From assembly GCA_038040485.1 (NCBI GenBank), contig JBBPIE010000007.1:1-64000 (forward strand): DNA of 64,000 bases, in the 5' to 3' direction. The notes under the pieces are model-generated. The model was given only the letters and a program-made list of their open reading frames with translations, did not search any database and had not been told where the DNA came from. This document shows positions 1-8,669 of the stretch, in pieces; the first letter of the stretch is position 1, and each line of letters opens with the position of its first letter. The translations under genes were made by a program, and so were the position numbers. This stretch comes from Onstottus_B arcticum (GTDB lineage Bacteria > Acidobacteriota > Blastocatellia > UBA7656).

Positions 1-36
1 GCAGTAGGGATGCGCGTCACGATTTGGCGTGAGTAA

Positions 37-273
37 AGCCGTCCGGTTTGCAGTCAGGAGCTAGGTGGCGCGGTTGCGGTATGGGCTTCATCGGGGTTGA
101 CTGCCGCTGCTCAACAAGGAGCGATGAATCAACAGATATACTGGCTGTTGTTTGATGGAACGGGCGGGCTGACGATCGGGGAGGTCACGTCGAAGGCGAA
201 GGCTTCGGTGAGTGACAGCGACATTCGGCGAACATGGATTCTGTTCGGCGACCGAACAATGGTACTGAAGTAA
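37..273 (+). pseudogene. C-terminal fragment of a C25 (gingipain-like) peptidase
   Basis: The frame is open from just after an in-frame TAA at 34-36 to the TAA at 271-273. It encodes GGAVAVWASSGLT, then TIGEVTSKAKASVSDSDIRR and TWILFGDRTMVLK. This resembles the end of the catalytic region of C25-like cysteine peptidases of Acidobacteriota, with a glycine/alanine-rich strand, a KAKA helix and a terminal TWxLFGDP strand. The residues before GGAVAVW do not look like the family, and all three forward frames carry stops between 5 and 36. The 5' part is therefore frameshifted, degraded or missing. An internal ATG at 124 has a nearby AAGGAG but would give only 49 residues. Family recognition is from memory and moderately sure. 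Confidence 0.45.
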
Positions 274-408
274 GGCCTGGGCTTTGTTACCAGGGGATGG
301 ATTGGCGCATCGAAGCTAACGCTCCCACATCGAGAAATCTGAACCAGTATGTATTTTCCCGTCTGATGTCCGCTCTCTTAAAACGGGTAAACATCTCAGG
401 TCCTCCTT

Positions 409-443
409 GGGGACGCAGGCTCGACCTGCGTCCCCTTTTTTTT
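409..443 (+). terminator. Rho-independent terminator
   Basis: An 11-bp perfect GC-rich stem (GGGGACGCAGG at 409-419 pairing with 425-435) has a 5-nt loop and eight T residues at 436-443. It lies about 135 bp after the peptidase fragment and 150 bp before fbaB. The rest of 274-592 holds no gene I can support. Confidence 0.75.
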
Positions 444-592
444 CCCCACGTTGACCGAACTATGCCCGCTGCATAGAATGGTGTGGCCAAATTCAGGCAA
501 GTCATCATTTCAGAGCGCTGGATCTTAGAGAGCGCTGACAATACGAGCTATTTAACCAGCCGGGGCGTGAGACGCTCCGCCAGGAGGGCGAG

Positions 593-1645
593 ATGATCAA
601 TAACATTGAACGCATACTGGGCGACGAAGCTGAAAGCCTGCTCACCTATCAAAGCAAAACCGTGCCACGCGAAATGCTGCACCTGCCCGGGCCGGACTTT
701 ATTGACCGCGTGCTGGTCGGCAACGATCGCCCGCCTACGGTGCTTCGTAATATCGGGTCGATGTTTAACCACGGACGTTTGTCGGGCACTGGTTACCTGT
801 CGATACTTCCCGTAGATCAGGGCATCGAGCATTCGGCCGGCGCTTCGTTTGCGCCTAACCCCGCTTACTTCGATCCTGAGAACATAATCAAGCTCGCCAT
901 CGAAGGCGGCTGCAATGCTGTGGCTACGACGCTCGGGGTGCTCGGCTCGGTTTCGCGCAAATACGCCCACAAGATTCCGTTCATCATGAAGTTCAACCAC
1001 AACGAATTCATCTCCTATCCGAACAGCTTCGACCAGATCACGTTCGGCTCGATAGATCAGGCCTTCGATCAAGGCTGCGTCGGTGTGGGCGCGACGATCT
1101 ACTTTGGTTCCGAGGAGTCCAAGCGCCAGCTTCAAGAGGTAACGCAGGCGTTCGCGTACGCGCACGAGCTGGGGATGTTCTGCGTGCTGTGGTGCTACTT
1201 GCGCAACGAGGCTTTCAAGACCAAGGAGGCTGATTACCACGGGGCGGCGGACCTGACCGGGCAGGCGAACCATCTGGGCGTCACGATCGAAGCGGACATC
1301 ATCAAACAGAAGCTTCCCGAGAACAACGGCGGCTACAACGCGCTGAAGTTCGGTAAGACCGACAAGCGAGTCTACTCGGAGCTGACGACGGATCATCCGA
1401 TCGATCTCACCCGCTATCAACTTATGAACTGCTATATGGGCCGCGCGGGCTTGATCAACTCGGGCGGCGCTTCGGGCGAGAACGATATTCAGCAAGCGGT
1501 CAGGACCGCGGTCATCAACAAGCGGGCCGGCGGCACGGGCTTGATCTCAGGCCGCAAGGCTTTTCAAAAGCCGATGCCCGAAGGAATCCAGATACTCAAC
1601 GCAATCCAGGATGTTTATTTAGCCAAAGAGGTAACCGTCGCTTGA
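593..1645 (+). CDS. fbaB: Class I fructose-bisphosphate aldolase, FbaB/DhnA type
   Basis: This 350-residue cytosolic enzyme cleaves fructose 1,6-bisphosphate to dihydroxyacetone phosphate and glyceraldehyde 3-phosphate in glycolysis, and runs in reverse in gluconeogenesis. It follows E. coli FbaB closely end to end: GTGYLSILPVDQGIEHSAGA at 65-84, GATIYFGSEES, ADLTGQANHL, and the C-terminal RAGLINSGG and NKRAGGTGLISGRKAF phosphate-binding stretches. The Schiff-base lysine is expected at K238 in ADIIKQK. The start has a good AGGAGG at 582-587, five bases before ATG. A small coiled-coil gene follows 25 bp downstream and is probably cotranscribed. The length is normal for the family. Confidence 0.96.
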   Translation: MINNIERILGDEAESLLTYQSKTVPREMLHLPGPDFIDRVLVGNDRPPTVLRNIGSMFNHGRLSGTGYLSILPVDQGIEHSAGASFAPNPAYFDPENIIKLAIEGGCNAVATTLGVLGSVSRKYAHKIPFIMKFNHNEFISYPNSFDQITFGSIDQAFDQGCVGVGATIYFGSEESKRQLQEVTQAFAYAHELGMFCVLWCYLRNEAFKTKEADYHGAADLTGQANHLGVTIEADIIKQKLPENNGGYNALKFGKTDKRVYSELTTDHPIDLTRYQLMNCYMGRAGLINSGGASGENDIQQAVRTAVINKRAGGTGLISGRKAFQKPMPEGIQILNAIQDVYLAKEVTVA

Positions 1646-1670
1646 GGCTTGAAGAAGGAGGTCCCGAACC

Positions 1671-2018
1671 ATGGCGGAAGAAGAACCTAAGGAAGAACCT
1701 AAGAAGAAAGTCACGATCGAGACTCTCACGACTGCGCTCCAAAGGCTGCGGATGCGGGTTTCGGAGTTTCAGGACAACATCCAGGCGTTCATCGTCTCGC
1801 TTGAAGAAATGAGCGTCAGCATCAAGTCACGGTTTGCCTCGATTGAAGCCCGCCTCGCTTCTCTGGAGGTGCGGCTGTCCGCGTTGGCGCCGCCGGACTG
1901 GGACGGCGAGGAACTCGATGGCATGCTCGTCGAGTTGGATGGGGTTGGCGAGGATCTGACGATGATGCGCCAGACGTGGAACGCTCTAACTCAAGGTGTT
2001 CGAGAGCGCGTCAACTGA
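1671..2018 (+). CDS. Small coiled-coil protein, unknown function
   Basis: This is a 115-residue soluble protein with no signal peptide. It opens with a charged lysine/glutamate stretch (MAEEEPKEEPKKK). Residues 18-75 are long amphipathic helix with heptad-like spacing (FASIEARLASLEVRLSAL), typical of a coiled coil, and the tail is acidic. A strong GAAGGAGG lies just upstream of ATG. It is 25 bp after fbaB on the same strand, so the pair is probably an operon. I do not recognise a family. A structural or scaffold role is possible, but nothing in the sequence shows it. Confidence 0.7.
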   Translation: MAEEEPKEEPKKKVTIETLTTALQRLRMRVSEFQDNIQAFIVSLEEMSVSIKSRFASIEARLASLEVRLSALAPPDWDGEELDGMLVELDGVGEDLTMMRQTWNALTQGVRERVN

Positions 2019-2050
2019 GAGGCGGCCGGTCCCCTGATTCGAGCGCTTTC

Positions 2051-2137
2051 TCCGCGCAAACCTCCGCGGCTCTGCGGCTTCGAGGTTAGCTACTGTCGAA
2101 GTCCAGCTAACCGCGGAGGCGCCGAGACGCAGAGACC
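2051..2137. repeat. Inverted pair of CCGCGGAGACGCAGAG-type word
   Basis: A CTCCGCGGCTCTGCGG arm at about 2062-2090 is followed by its imperfect inverse (GCTAACCGCGGAGGCG onward) at 2106-2137. The gap of about 16 bp contains no gene. Related words occur at 13378-13409 and 52584-52658. It sits between convergent genes, where a bidirectional terminator role is possible, but there is no T-tract. Confidence 0.6.
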
Positions 2138-2177
2138 ACGCTAAGAATTGAAGTTAGAAAACCACTGCGTCGCGAGA

Positions 2178-2966
2178 TTACTTCACTTCCTTGATGCTGG
2201 CCGGTTTGGCGAACAGCTTGTCAGGTACTGCCTCATTGAAGCCTACGGTGTCAAAGCTCACCCGGGCGCTCTGCTTTCCATCGCGGTAGGAATCCTGCAA
2301 CGTCGGAAACTGTATTCCGCCAAACTCGACCCACCTGAAAAAGCGCGACTCGGTGTTTACAGTTCCCTCGGGTGTGAATGCCTTGTACTCAATCATGAGC
2401 GGGAGCTTCGAGCGCGAATCGAAGTGCAGTATGGCGGAGCCGCCGTCGTCAAAGTCAACGCGCACCGCTTCCGAGAAGTTATTTTTCCACGCCTCGCGCC
2501 GCCCAAGATAAGCGAGCTTGACGCCCTTCGCGTTCGCTACCGTCCTTAGCAGGTTGTCGAGGTCATAACGCAGTCCCTGCTGAAAACCCTTCACTTGTTC
2601 GTCTGTCTGGTCGCGAATCATCTTCTGGATGGCTTCGTAGACCCAGTTCACGGTCTCGGAATTGGTCTGAATGACTTTTGAGTCGCCCTTGCCGAACTCT
2701 GTGCGCTCGCGCCCGGGATAGACGACGTAGTCTACGAAGGGCGCGGGGTTGCCCGACAGCCCCTTTTCAAATGGCGTGTATTGGCCTCGTGTGACGACGG
2801 ACCGAACGTTCATAAAAGCATCGCCGCCCCTTGCCTTGATCGCGTCCCGGACCAGCGCCGCGGCCTTCGCCGGGTCCTTATCGTCGCCATCCTGAGCCGG
2901 CGCAGTTTGAGCGATCACTACCACCGCAAGCAATAGCAGAATCCATGATCGGTTTGTTCGCAACAC
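2178..2966 (-). CDS. Secreted LolA-like (lipoprotein-sorting fold) protein
   Basis: This 262-residue protein has an N-terminal signal peptide (hydrophobic core SWILLLLAVVVIAQ, cleavage near APAQ). The start is GTG at 2964-2966, preceded by GGAGGAA. The mature part begins with an alpha helix (AAALVRDAIKARGGDAF), then alternating strands with VVTRGQY, WVYEAIQ, VRVDFDDGGSAILHFD and FPTLQDSYRDGK. That layout is characteristic of the LolA/LolB/VioE-like half-barrel fold of periplasmic proteins. A second protein of similar design lies at 32334-33107. The cargo is unknown, and it is not a clear LolA orthologue. It faces fbaB convergently. Confidence 0.6.
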   Translation of the reverse strand: MLRTNRSWILLLLAVVVIAQTAPAQDGDDKDPAKAAALVRDAIKARGGDAFMNVRSVVTRGQYTPFEKGLSGNPAPFVDYVVYPGRERTEFGKGDSKVIQTNSETVNWVYEAIQKMIRDQTDEQVKGFQQGLRYDLDNLLRTVANAKGVKLAYLGRREAWKNNFSEAVRVDFDDGGSAILHFDSRSKLPLMIEYKAFTPEGTVNTESRFFRWVEFGGIQFPTLQDSYRDGKQSARVSFDTVGFNEAVPDKLFAKPASIKEVK

Positions 2967-3044
2967 GGTTCCTCCGAGCTTGATTCGTCTGATCGAAAGT
3001 ATAACACGTCCGGTTGCAGCATCTGGGAACGTCCGGCTTCCGGA

Positions 3045-3197
3045 GTAGTGTCCTATTTGTGTGTTGATTGGAAAACCGCCAAGACGCCAAGGACGCCAAG
3101 GTCAGACCAAGAATCCGTTGAGAATCTTGGCGCTCTTGGCGTCTTGGCGGTTGGGTCGATTCGCCGACAAACGAGCAACACAACTTTAGGACACTAC
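3045..3197. repeat. Nested inverted-repeat element (MITE-like)
   Basis: The outer arms are related to GTAGTGTCCTAAAGTTGTG (3045-3066 against 3176-3197, imperfect). The inner arms are an 18-bp perfect inverted repeat (AACCGCCAAGACGCCAAG at 3074-3091 and its complement at 3135-3152). The whole 153-bp unit lies between the LolA-like gene and the Clp gene and codes for nothing convincing. Confidence 0.65.
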
Positions 3198-3217
3198 CTC
3201 TTCCGCCGCCGCCATTG

Positions 3218-3248
3218 AAAAAAGCGGCCCGTTCCCCGGCGCCGCTTT
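3218..3248 (-). terminator. Terminator of the Clp ATPase gene
   Basis: Read on the minus strand, AAAGCGGC (3248-3241) pairs with GCCGCTTT, which runs into a string of T at 3223-3218. The stem is 8 bp with a GC-rich 12-nt loop. It sits 24 bp after the Clp stop codon, which fits intrinsic termination. Confidence 0.6.
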
Positions 3249-3271
3249 GGCAGTCTTGAATCTCGCAAGGC

Positions 3272-5530
3272 TCAATAGGGATCGATCCTGATCTCGCCTT
3301 CGATGAAGTCAACCGTGAACTGATTAGCCTCTTTCCATTTCGTAGTGACCGGAAGCTTAACCAACTCGTCGATCGTCCGCTTCAGGAAGCGGGCCCCATA
3401 GGCCGGACTAAAACCCTTTTCCACGAGGTGTTCGATCGCGGCTTCGCTTACCTCGATAAGCTTGCCCTGGCGTTTCATCTGGCGCGTCAGAGTGGCCAGA
3501 TACAGCTTGGCTATCTGTTTCACCTCGTCCTGAGTGAGCGGCGAGAACACGACAATCTCATCGATGCGGTTCCGGAACTCGGGCGAGAACCTTTCGTCGG
3601 CGGCTTTGATGACCTCGCGCTCGATCTGTTTGATGTCGGTGAGCGTCTTGTTACCGAAGCCGAGCGGCTTCATGTACTTTTTGAAATTATCCGAGCCCAG
3701 GTTTGAAGTCATGATGACGATGGCGTCCGACAGATAAACCTTCTTGCCTCGGCCGTCCGTCAGCCAGCCTTCGTCGAAAGCTTGAAGAAACAGATTGAGC
3801 AAATAAGTGGAAGCCTTCTCGATTTCGTCCAGCAACAGGACGGTATACGGGTTGTCGCGCAATCGTTCAGTAAGGATTCCTCCTCGCTCGCTGCCTACGA
3901 TGCCGCGCGGCATCCCGATAAGCTTCTCGATCGCGATCGTCCCGTCCTGATACTCGGACATGTCGATTCGCACCATCTTCTCTTCGTCGCCGAACATGAA
4001 CTCGGCGACCGCCTTTGCGAGTTCGGTCTTCCCTACTCCTGTTGGGCCGAGGAAGAGCAGCACGCCGTCGGGCTTGTAGAAGTTCTCTTTCAGCGGGCCT
4101 TTGTTCAAACGCAACCGCTGAGCGACAGATTTGATTCCAGGCTTCTGCCCAATCACTCGAGCGGAGAGGGCCGTTTCCATATCGATGAAGCGCTCGTTGG
4201 TGTCCCGAAAGATCATGTCTCGAGGGATTCGGGACTCCTGACTTATTACGTCGATGACGTGTTCGCTGCGGACCTCTGAGCTCTCGAGCTGGCTGATCTC
4301 GACTTTCACCGAAGCCGTGTCGAGCCACCCGATGACTTTATCTGGAAGATGGAGATTGCGAACATAGCGAGGCGCCATCTCGAGCGCAGTCTCGATAGCC
4401 TCGTCGGAAATTGTCACCGAGTAATTTCTCTCCAGCCTCGGGCGAACGCCGGCGATGATCTTGCGAGTATCCTCAACCGAAGGCTCATCGACTTTCACCA
4501 GCCGGAACCGGCGGGCAAGCGCTTCGTCGTCGGAGATGTACTCCTTGTATTCGGTCATCGTGGTCGCGCCGATGATGCGAATCTCGCCGCGCGCCAGCGA
4601 TGACTTGAACATGTTAGCCGCATCCGAACTGGCCCCCAGAGCCGACCCCGCGCCTATGATCGTATGAGCTTCGTCGATGAACAGGATAAGGTTGTCCCGT
4701 TCTTTCACTTCGCTGATGATGCCTTGTATGCGCTCCTCGAACATTCCGCGCAGCATGGTGCCCGCGACTATGCCGGACATCTGAAGCTGAACTACGTGCG
4801 CGTTGCGAAGCCGCTGTGGAACGCTGTCGGGCTCCAGTTCGATCTTCCGCGCAAGCCCCTCGACAACGGCCGTCTTGCCGACCCCAGCCTCGCCCACCAG
4901 CATCGGCGAGTTGGCCCGCTCGCGGTGGCAAAGTATCTCGACGATCTGCCGAATCTCTTCGCTACGGCCGATTACCGGAGGCAGCTTGTCCTGGCGCGCA
5001 AGCCTGTTCAGACTGACGCCAAAATGTTTCAGATAAGGCGGAAGCTCGTAGCGGCGGCGGTACTTCTCTTCTTTTTCCTCGTGGCTGCGAACCCGCGTTT
5101 GAATCTTTTGCATCACGATCTCGCGGTCAGCGCCCAGGCGCCGAAGCATATCGACCGGATAACTGTGAACGTCCAGAAAGAGCGCAACAAAGAGATCGGT
5201 TGCTTCGATCTTCTGCCGGCCGCGCTCTTTCGTGTTTCTCAGCGCGTTGGAAAGCAGTGTTCTCAGCGAATCGGAAATCTTCATCCCGCGGCCGAGGTAG
5301 TCGCGCTGGCTGAGTTTGGTTTCGAGCGCCTGCAGGACAACTTGCGGGTCCAGGTTGAGGCTCTGCATGACCTCGTTGAAAAACGGCCGTTCCACCTCGG
5401 CGATCGATATGAACAGGTGCTCGGGTGCGATCTGGTTATGATCGCGCGACTTGGCCTCATCGTATGCTTTGCGAATCAGCCTTCGCCCGCTCTCAGCGAT
5501 CTTGTCGGTGTAGATTTCGAGGTCGATCAT
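3272..5530 (-). CDS. ClpA/ClpC-type AAA+ unfoldase
   Basis: This is a 752-residue two-ring AAA+ protein. Residues 1-150 hold a Clp_N repeat region (DHNQIAPEHLF). The first AAA module has Walker A GEAGVGKT at 213-220 and Walker B LILFIDEAH. The second has GPTGVGKT near 495-502 and VLLLDEIEKA, with a C-terminal ClpB_D2-type domain (FSPEFRNRIDEIVVFSPL, GFSPAYGARFLKRTI). The long ClpB middle coiled coil is absent. A PLGF stretch before FSPEFRNR stands where ClpC and ClpA carry the ClpP-docking LGF/IGL loop. A proteolytic role with ClpP is therefore inferred, rather than disaggregation. Neither clpS nor clpP is nearby. It ends at a good terminator. Confidence 0.9.
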   Translation of the reverse strand: MIDLEIYTDKIAESGRRLIRKAYDEAKSRDHNQIAPEHLFISIAEVERPFFNEVMQSLNLDPQVVLQALETKLSQRDYLGRGMKISDSLRTLLSNALRNTKERGRQKIEATDLFVALFLDVHSYPVDMLRRLGADREIVMQKIQTRVRSHEEKEEKYRRRYELPPYLKHFGVSLNRLARQDKLPPVIGRSEEIRQIVEILCHRERANSPMLVGEAGVGKTAVVEGLARKIELEPDSVPQRLRNAHVVQLQMSGIVAGTMLRGMFEERIQGIISEVKERDNLILFIDEAHTIIGAGSALGASSDAANMFKSSLARGEIRIIGATTMTEYKEYISDDEALARRFRLVKVDEPSVEDTRKIIAGVRPRLERNYSVTISDEAIETALEMAPRYVRNLHLPDKVIGWLDTASVKVEISQLESSEVRSEHVIDVISQESRIPRDMIFRDTNERFIDMETALSARVIGQKPGIKSVAQRLRLNKGPLKENFYKPDGVLLFLGPTGVGKTELAKAVAEFMFGDEEKMVRIDMSEYQDGTIAIEKLIGMPRGIVGSERGGILTERLRDNPYTVLLLDEIEKASTYLLNLFLQAFDEGWLTDGRGKKVYLSDAIVIMTSNLGSDNFKKYMKPLGFGNKTLTDIKQIEREVIKAADERFSPEFRNRIDEIVVFSPLTQDEVKQIAKLYLATLTRQMKRQGKLIEVSEAAIEHLVEKGFSPAYGARFLKRTIDELVKLPVTTKWKEANQFTVDFIEGEIRIDPY

Positions 5531-5797
5531 TCTTCACTTCCCATCCGGCGGATGCCGCGGAAACCATTACTCAGGGGTAGTCGGGTGAGACTGGCGTCCT
5601 CTCTCAGCCGTGTTCAGTATATCAAAGAAGAAAACCCCACTCAACAATACACTTCTGAGCGACCCGGCAATGTGTGCGATCTGGAGCGCCTCCTACTGGC
5701 GCGCGGCAACGCTCGACACCGAGTCACCGGTCCTGCCACCGTGGAGCGAGTGTGGTAGGATTGGTGTCTAATCGTCACAAAGATAAAAGAGGGAAAC

Positions 5798-6118
5798 GTG
5801 AGTCCAAACCAAGCCCTGATCCCGCCAGCACTAGCGACGTTGGTAGATTCTCTTTCGTCCTTCGACGAAGTCAGGTCCGTGATCCTCTTTGGCTCACGAG
5901 CCTATGGGGATGCCGATCCACGCTCAGACATCGATCTGGCAATCAGCGCGCCGGGCATAAATACTCGACGCTGGCTGGATATGAAGCTCCTTGCTGAGGA
6001 GGCTCCGACGTTGTTGTCCATTAGTTTAGTAAGGCTCGACGATAGTCCTTCTGAATTGCGAGATCGAGTTTTGAAGGAGGGAGTCGTTCTGTATGAGCAA
6101 GAGAAAGGTCGAGGATAG
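5798..6118 (+). CDS. mntA: MntA-like minimal nucleotidyltransferase (antitoxin)
   Basis: This 106-residue protein carries the GSx10DxD nucleotidyltransferase signature (G32 S33, D44-I45-D46) within FGSRAYGDADPRSDIDL. In characterised MntA/HepT pairs the nucleotidyltransferase AMPylates and neutralises the HepT RNase. The start is GTG, with AGAGGGAAA just upstream. Its last 26 bases overlap the following HepT-like gene, so the two are translationally coupled. A housekeeping role in the related HI0073/HI0074 pair is an alternative reading. Confidence 0.85.
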   Translation: MSPNQALIPPALATLVDSLSSFDEVRSVILFGSRAYGDADPRSDIDLAISAPGINTRRWLDMKLLAEEAPTLLSISLVRLDDSPSELRDRVLKEGVVLYEQEKGRG

Positions 6119-6512
6119 CCTCACCAATCTGGGAAGGGCGATGGACCGGCTCAAAGAGGCGCTGGAAGTGCCAAGGACTAGTCCGCTCGCCCTCGAAGGA
6201 ACAATTCAACGATTCGAGTTCGTGATTGAGATTTTCTGGAAGGCACTCAAGCGCGCGCTGGAATACGAAGGTATCCTCGTCAAGACTCCAAGAGAGAGTC
6301 TGCAACAAGCCTTTACCGCCGGATGGCTAAATGATGAGACGGCATGGCTGGAGATGCTCGATAGTCGAAACGCAACTTCCCATCTTTACCTCCACGAGAG
6401 TCTTGTCGAAGAGGCTTACGACAACATAAGGAAGAACTTTCCGGAGATGGAACGAACGTATGACCTTTTGAAAACCCGATACGCTCCTCCGCCTCCAACA
6501 CCCGCCCATTAA
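6093..6512 (+). CDS. hepT: HepT-like toxin / nucleotidyltransferase-binding protein
   Basis: This is a 139-residue all-helical protein of the HI0074/HepT group. The HEPN-type RNase motif Rx4HxY is intact as R92, H97, Y99 in SRNATSHLYL, so the toxin active site appears functional. The gene overlaps mntA by 26 bp on the same strand, the standard arrangement for this toxin-antitoxin type. The C-terminus is a short proline tail. The next gene is convergent and only 9 bp away. Confidence 0.85.
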   Translation: MSKRKVEDSLTNLGRAMDRLKEALEVPRTSPLALEGTIQRFEFVIEIFWKALKRALEYEGILVKTPRESLQQAFTAGWLNDETAWLEMLDSRNATSHLYLHESLVEEAYDNIRKNFPEMERTYDLLKTRYAPPPPTPAH

Positions 6513-6521
6513 TAAGAACAA

Positions 6522-8555
6522 CTAGACCTTGGAATCCAGCGCGTGTTTTGAAAGGCGTCCGCTCACAAGCTCAGTTACCGCTTGATACAACTGATCCAGC
6601 ACGGCTTCGCGCGTCGATCTCTCGCAGAAACCAATCGCTTCAAGCGTCAGCGCATCAAGTCTTCGCCGGTCCGGGCGCTTCACTTCTTCAAAGATGGAAC
6701 CCACCGGCCGGAGAGTTAGCACTGAAAGAGCTGCTTCGAGTCTCCTCTTCATCGCTGAAGACAGCTCGCGCGGGTCGGGCAGCAAGATCTGTTCTGCGAC
6801 CGACACATCGATGTCCGCGATGGCTTGCGCGCCGGTCATCTGACGGCAAGTAACCTCGGCAAAGTAGCGCGCCCAAGTTGAGTTGAGCAGCGCGGCAAGC
6901 ACTTCGGCCGAGACTCCCCGCGCAGGAAAAACTCCGTAGAGCTTTTTGTCTTCGAAGACTCGCGCGCCATTCAAAGCCACCAGCCAGCGCTCGCCGACTT
7001 TTGATGGAAAGATCAGCGGCGCCGGCTTCAGACCGCGCGCGACTGAATACCAGGGTTCGCGCGATGAACAGGTCGGCCGCAGATTGTAGCCCGCGCGCTC
7101 GCCGCTCTTGATGTATTCAATCGCGCGAGTGCCCGCGATCTCTCGAGGCGCAAGCGAGCAGTTGAACAACATGCGTCGCGTATTGATTCGATCGAGCAGA
7201 ATTCCGGGAATCTCTTTTAGTGAAAAGACAACCGGCGAAAGAAAGCGCGATTCGACGGCGTGACGCGGTGGCCTATGACCAGCGCCCCGTTGGTTCGCGC
7301 TCGCGGGCCGCAAGTAGAAAAACTCATTCGCACCGGTAGTGATTCCGCGGCGCACCGACGCCACTTCGCGCAACGCTCGAAGCCCGCTCGGCCGTTGCTT
7401 CTTCCCTGCCTTTCCCACTCCACCTTTAACCTTTGTCCTTGCTGTGACCGCGTCGCTCACGTAGAAGAACTCGTTGGCGCCCGTCTTAACACCAAAGCGG
7501 ACTCTCGCCATTGTCGCCAGACTTTGCAGTCTCGAGCTGCCACGTTCGAGCACTCGGAAGAAGACATCGGCCGCACGCAAATACCTGCCCCAGCCGTGCT
7601 CTATCGGCGCGCGATCCTTCTGTTGTTGGTCTCGCGGGGCAGCTCCCGCCAGCGCCGACTGAGCGATAACCCGGATGCGATATGAGTCGTTTGTCGCGGA
7701 GCCCTGGTGGCGCTCGATCTCCCTGGCTAACCTTAGCGTCGCGCCCGCCTCCGGATCTTTGTCGAGAACCTCGCTCAGCGCGCGGTTGAACCGCACAAAC
7801 CTGATCGAGTTTTTTTGCCGCGCGCGTGGATCGGATGCTCGCTCAAGCACCGTGACGCAGGTATTGATCGACGCATCAGCGAAGAAGCTCTCGGCGGCGG
7901 ACTCGATCACCGCGATGACTCGAAAGTTATTCAGCAAGAACTCGCGAAGCGCCGCGCCATATCCCGAATCAAGCCAACTGCTCGCGGTGAGAAAGACGAG
8001 CCGTCCGCCCTCTTTCAAAAACCGAATCGAGTGAGCAAAGAAGTAGACGTAGATGTCGGATCGCCCGGACCAGCGCGGCCAGAAGACCGCGGGCGAGGCT
8101 TTGCGATCACACTCGAGCCGCGCGCCTATTCGACGCTTGTCTCGCGAGCCGATCAACTCCTGTCTGATGTATGGGGGGTTTCCGATTACGGCGTCGAACT
8201 CGCGCGGCAACCGAGTTGCCCTATTCAGTATCCGGCCAGGCTCAACGTCGAAGAAGTCGGCCGCGGCGACGCGCGCGCCCGTGCGTTTGGCGATTTGCGC
8301 GGCCGGCTTCGAGTGTTCGACCCCGAAGACCTCGGCCGAAAGAGATGATGCCGCGGCAGAACTCGGCGCCGCGAGTCGCCTCTTGAGCTTCAGGGCTTCT
8401 TCGAGCAGCCTTCCATCTCCACAGCTCGGGTCGAGCACCAGGTCGCCCGCTGAACGCACGGCGAAAGCCGCAAGAAGTCTTGCCACTTCGAGCGGCGTAT
8501 AGTGCCGGCCGTAACGATGCTTCTCGTCTTCCGCCTTCGCACGAGCCTGGACCAT
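6522..8555 (-). CDS. N6-adenine DNA methyltransferase, Eco57I/TaqI-like
   Basis: This is a 677-residue methylase. Motif I (LDPSCGDGRL, about 41-50) binds S-adenosylmethionine and motif IV NPPY (126-129) is the catalytic tetrad of N6-adenine methylases. A target-recognition-like C-terminal region of about 330 residues follows, including RPTCSSREPWYSV and RQMTGAQAIADIDV. The start was placed at MVQARAKAED because longer versions read antisense through the next gene. There is no recognisable nuclease domain and no restriction gene beside it, so it is either an orphan methylase or a split system. Residues 350-366 and 399-415 are near copies of each other (GxxTGANEFFY), an internal duplication. 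Confidence 0.85.
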   Translation of the reverse strand: MVQARAKAEDEKHRYGRHYTPLEVARLLAAFAVRSAGDLVLDPSCGDGRLLEEALKLKRRLAAPSSAAASSLSAEVFGVEHSKPAAQIAKRTGARVAAADFFDVEPGRILNRATRLPREFDAVIGNPPYIRQELIGSRDKRRIGARLECDRKASPAVFWPRWSGRSDIYVYFFAHSIRFLKEGGRLVFLTASSWLDSGYGAALREFLLNNFRVIAVIESAAESFFADASINTCVTVLERASDPRARQKNSIRFVRFNRALSEVLDKDPEAGATLRLAREIERHQGSATNDSYRIRVIAQSALAGAAPRDQQQKDRAPIEHGWGRYLRAADVFFRVLERGSSRLQSLATMARVRFGVKTGANEFFYVSDAVTARTKVKGGVGKAGKKQRPSGLRALREVASVRRGITTGANEFFYLRPASANQRGAGHRPPRHAVESRFLSPVVFSLKEIPGILLDRINTRRMLFNCSLAPREIAGTRAIEYIKSGERAGYNLRPTCSSREPWYSVARGLKPAPLIFPSKVGERWLVALNGARVFEDKKLYGVFPARGVSAEVLAALLNSTWARYFAEVTCRQMTGAQAIADIDVSVAEQILLPDPRELSSAMKRRLEAALSVLTLRPVGSIFEEVKRPDRRRLDALTLEAIGFCERSTREAVLDQLYQAVTELVSGRLSKHALDSKV

Positions 8556-8669
8556 TGTGGTTGCCACTCGCTGTTGACCTTGCTTGGCTGAACGACCGGC
8601 CAGTAGACTGCTTGCGGTCCCTCGCCGCCTGCCAGGCAGGCGCGGGCTGAGTGTACAGCACGCAACGCA

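Noticed and set aside
4664..5758. 364-codon open frame opposite the clp gene
   Set aside because: It is entirely antisense to a well-supported AAA+ gene, has no ribosome site and no protein-like motifs.
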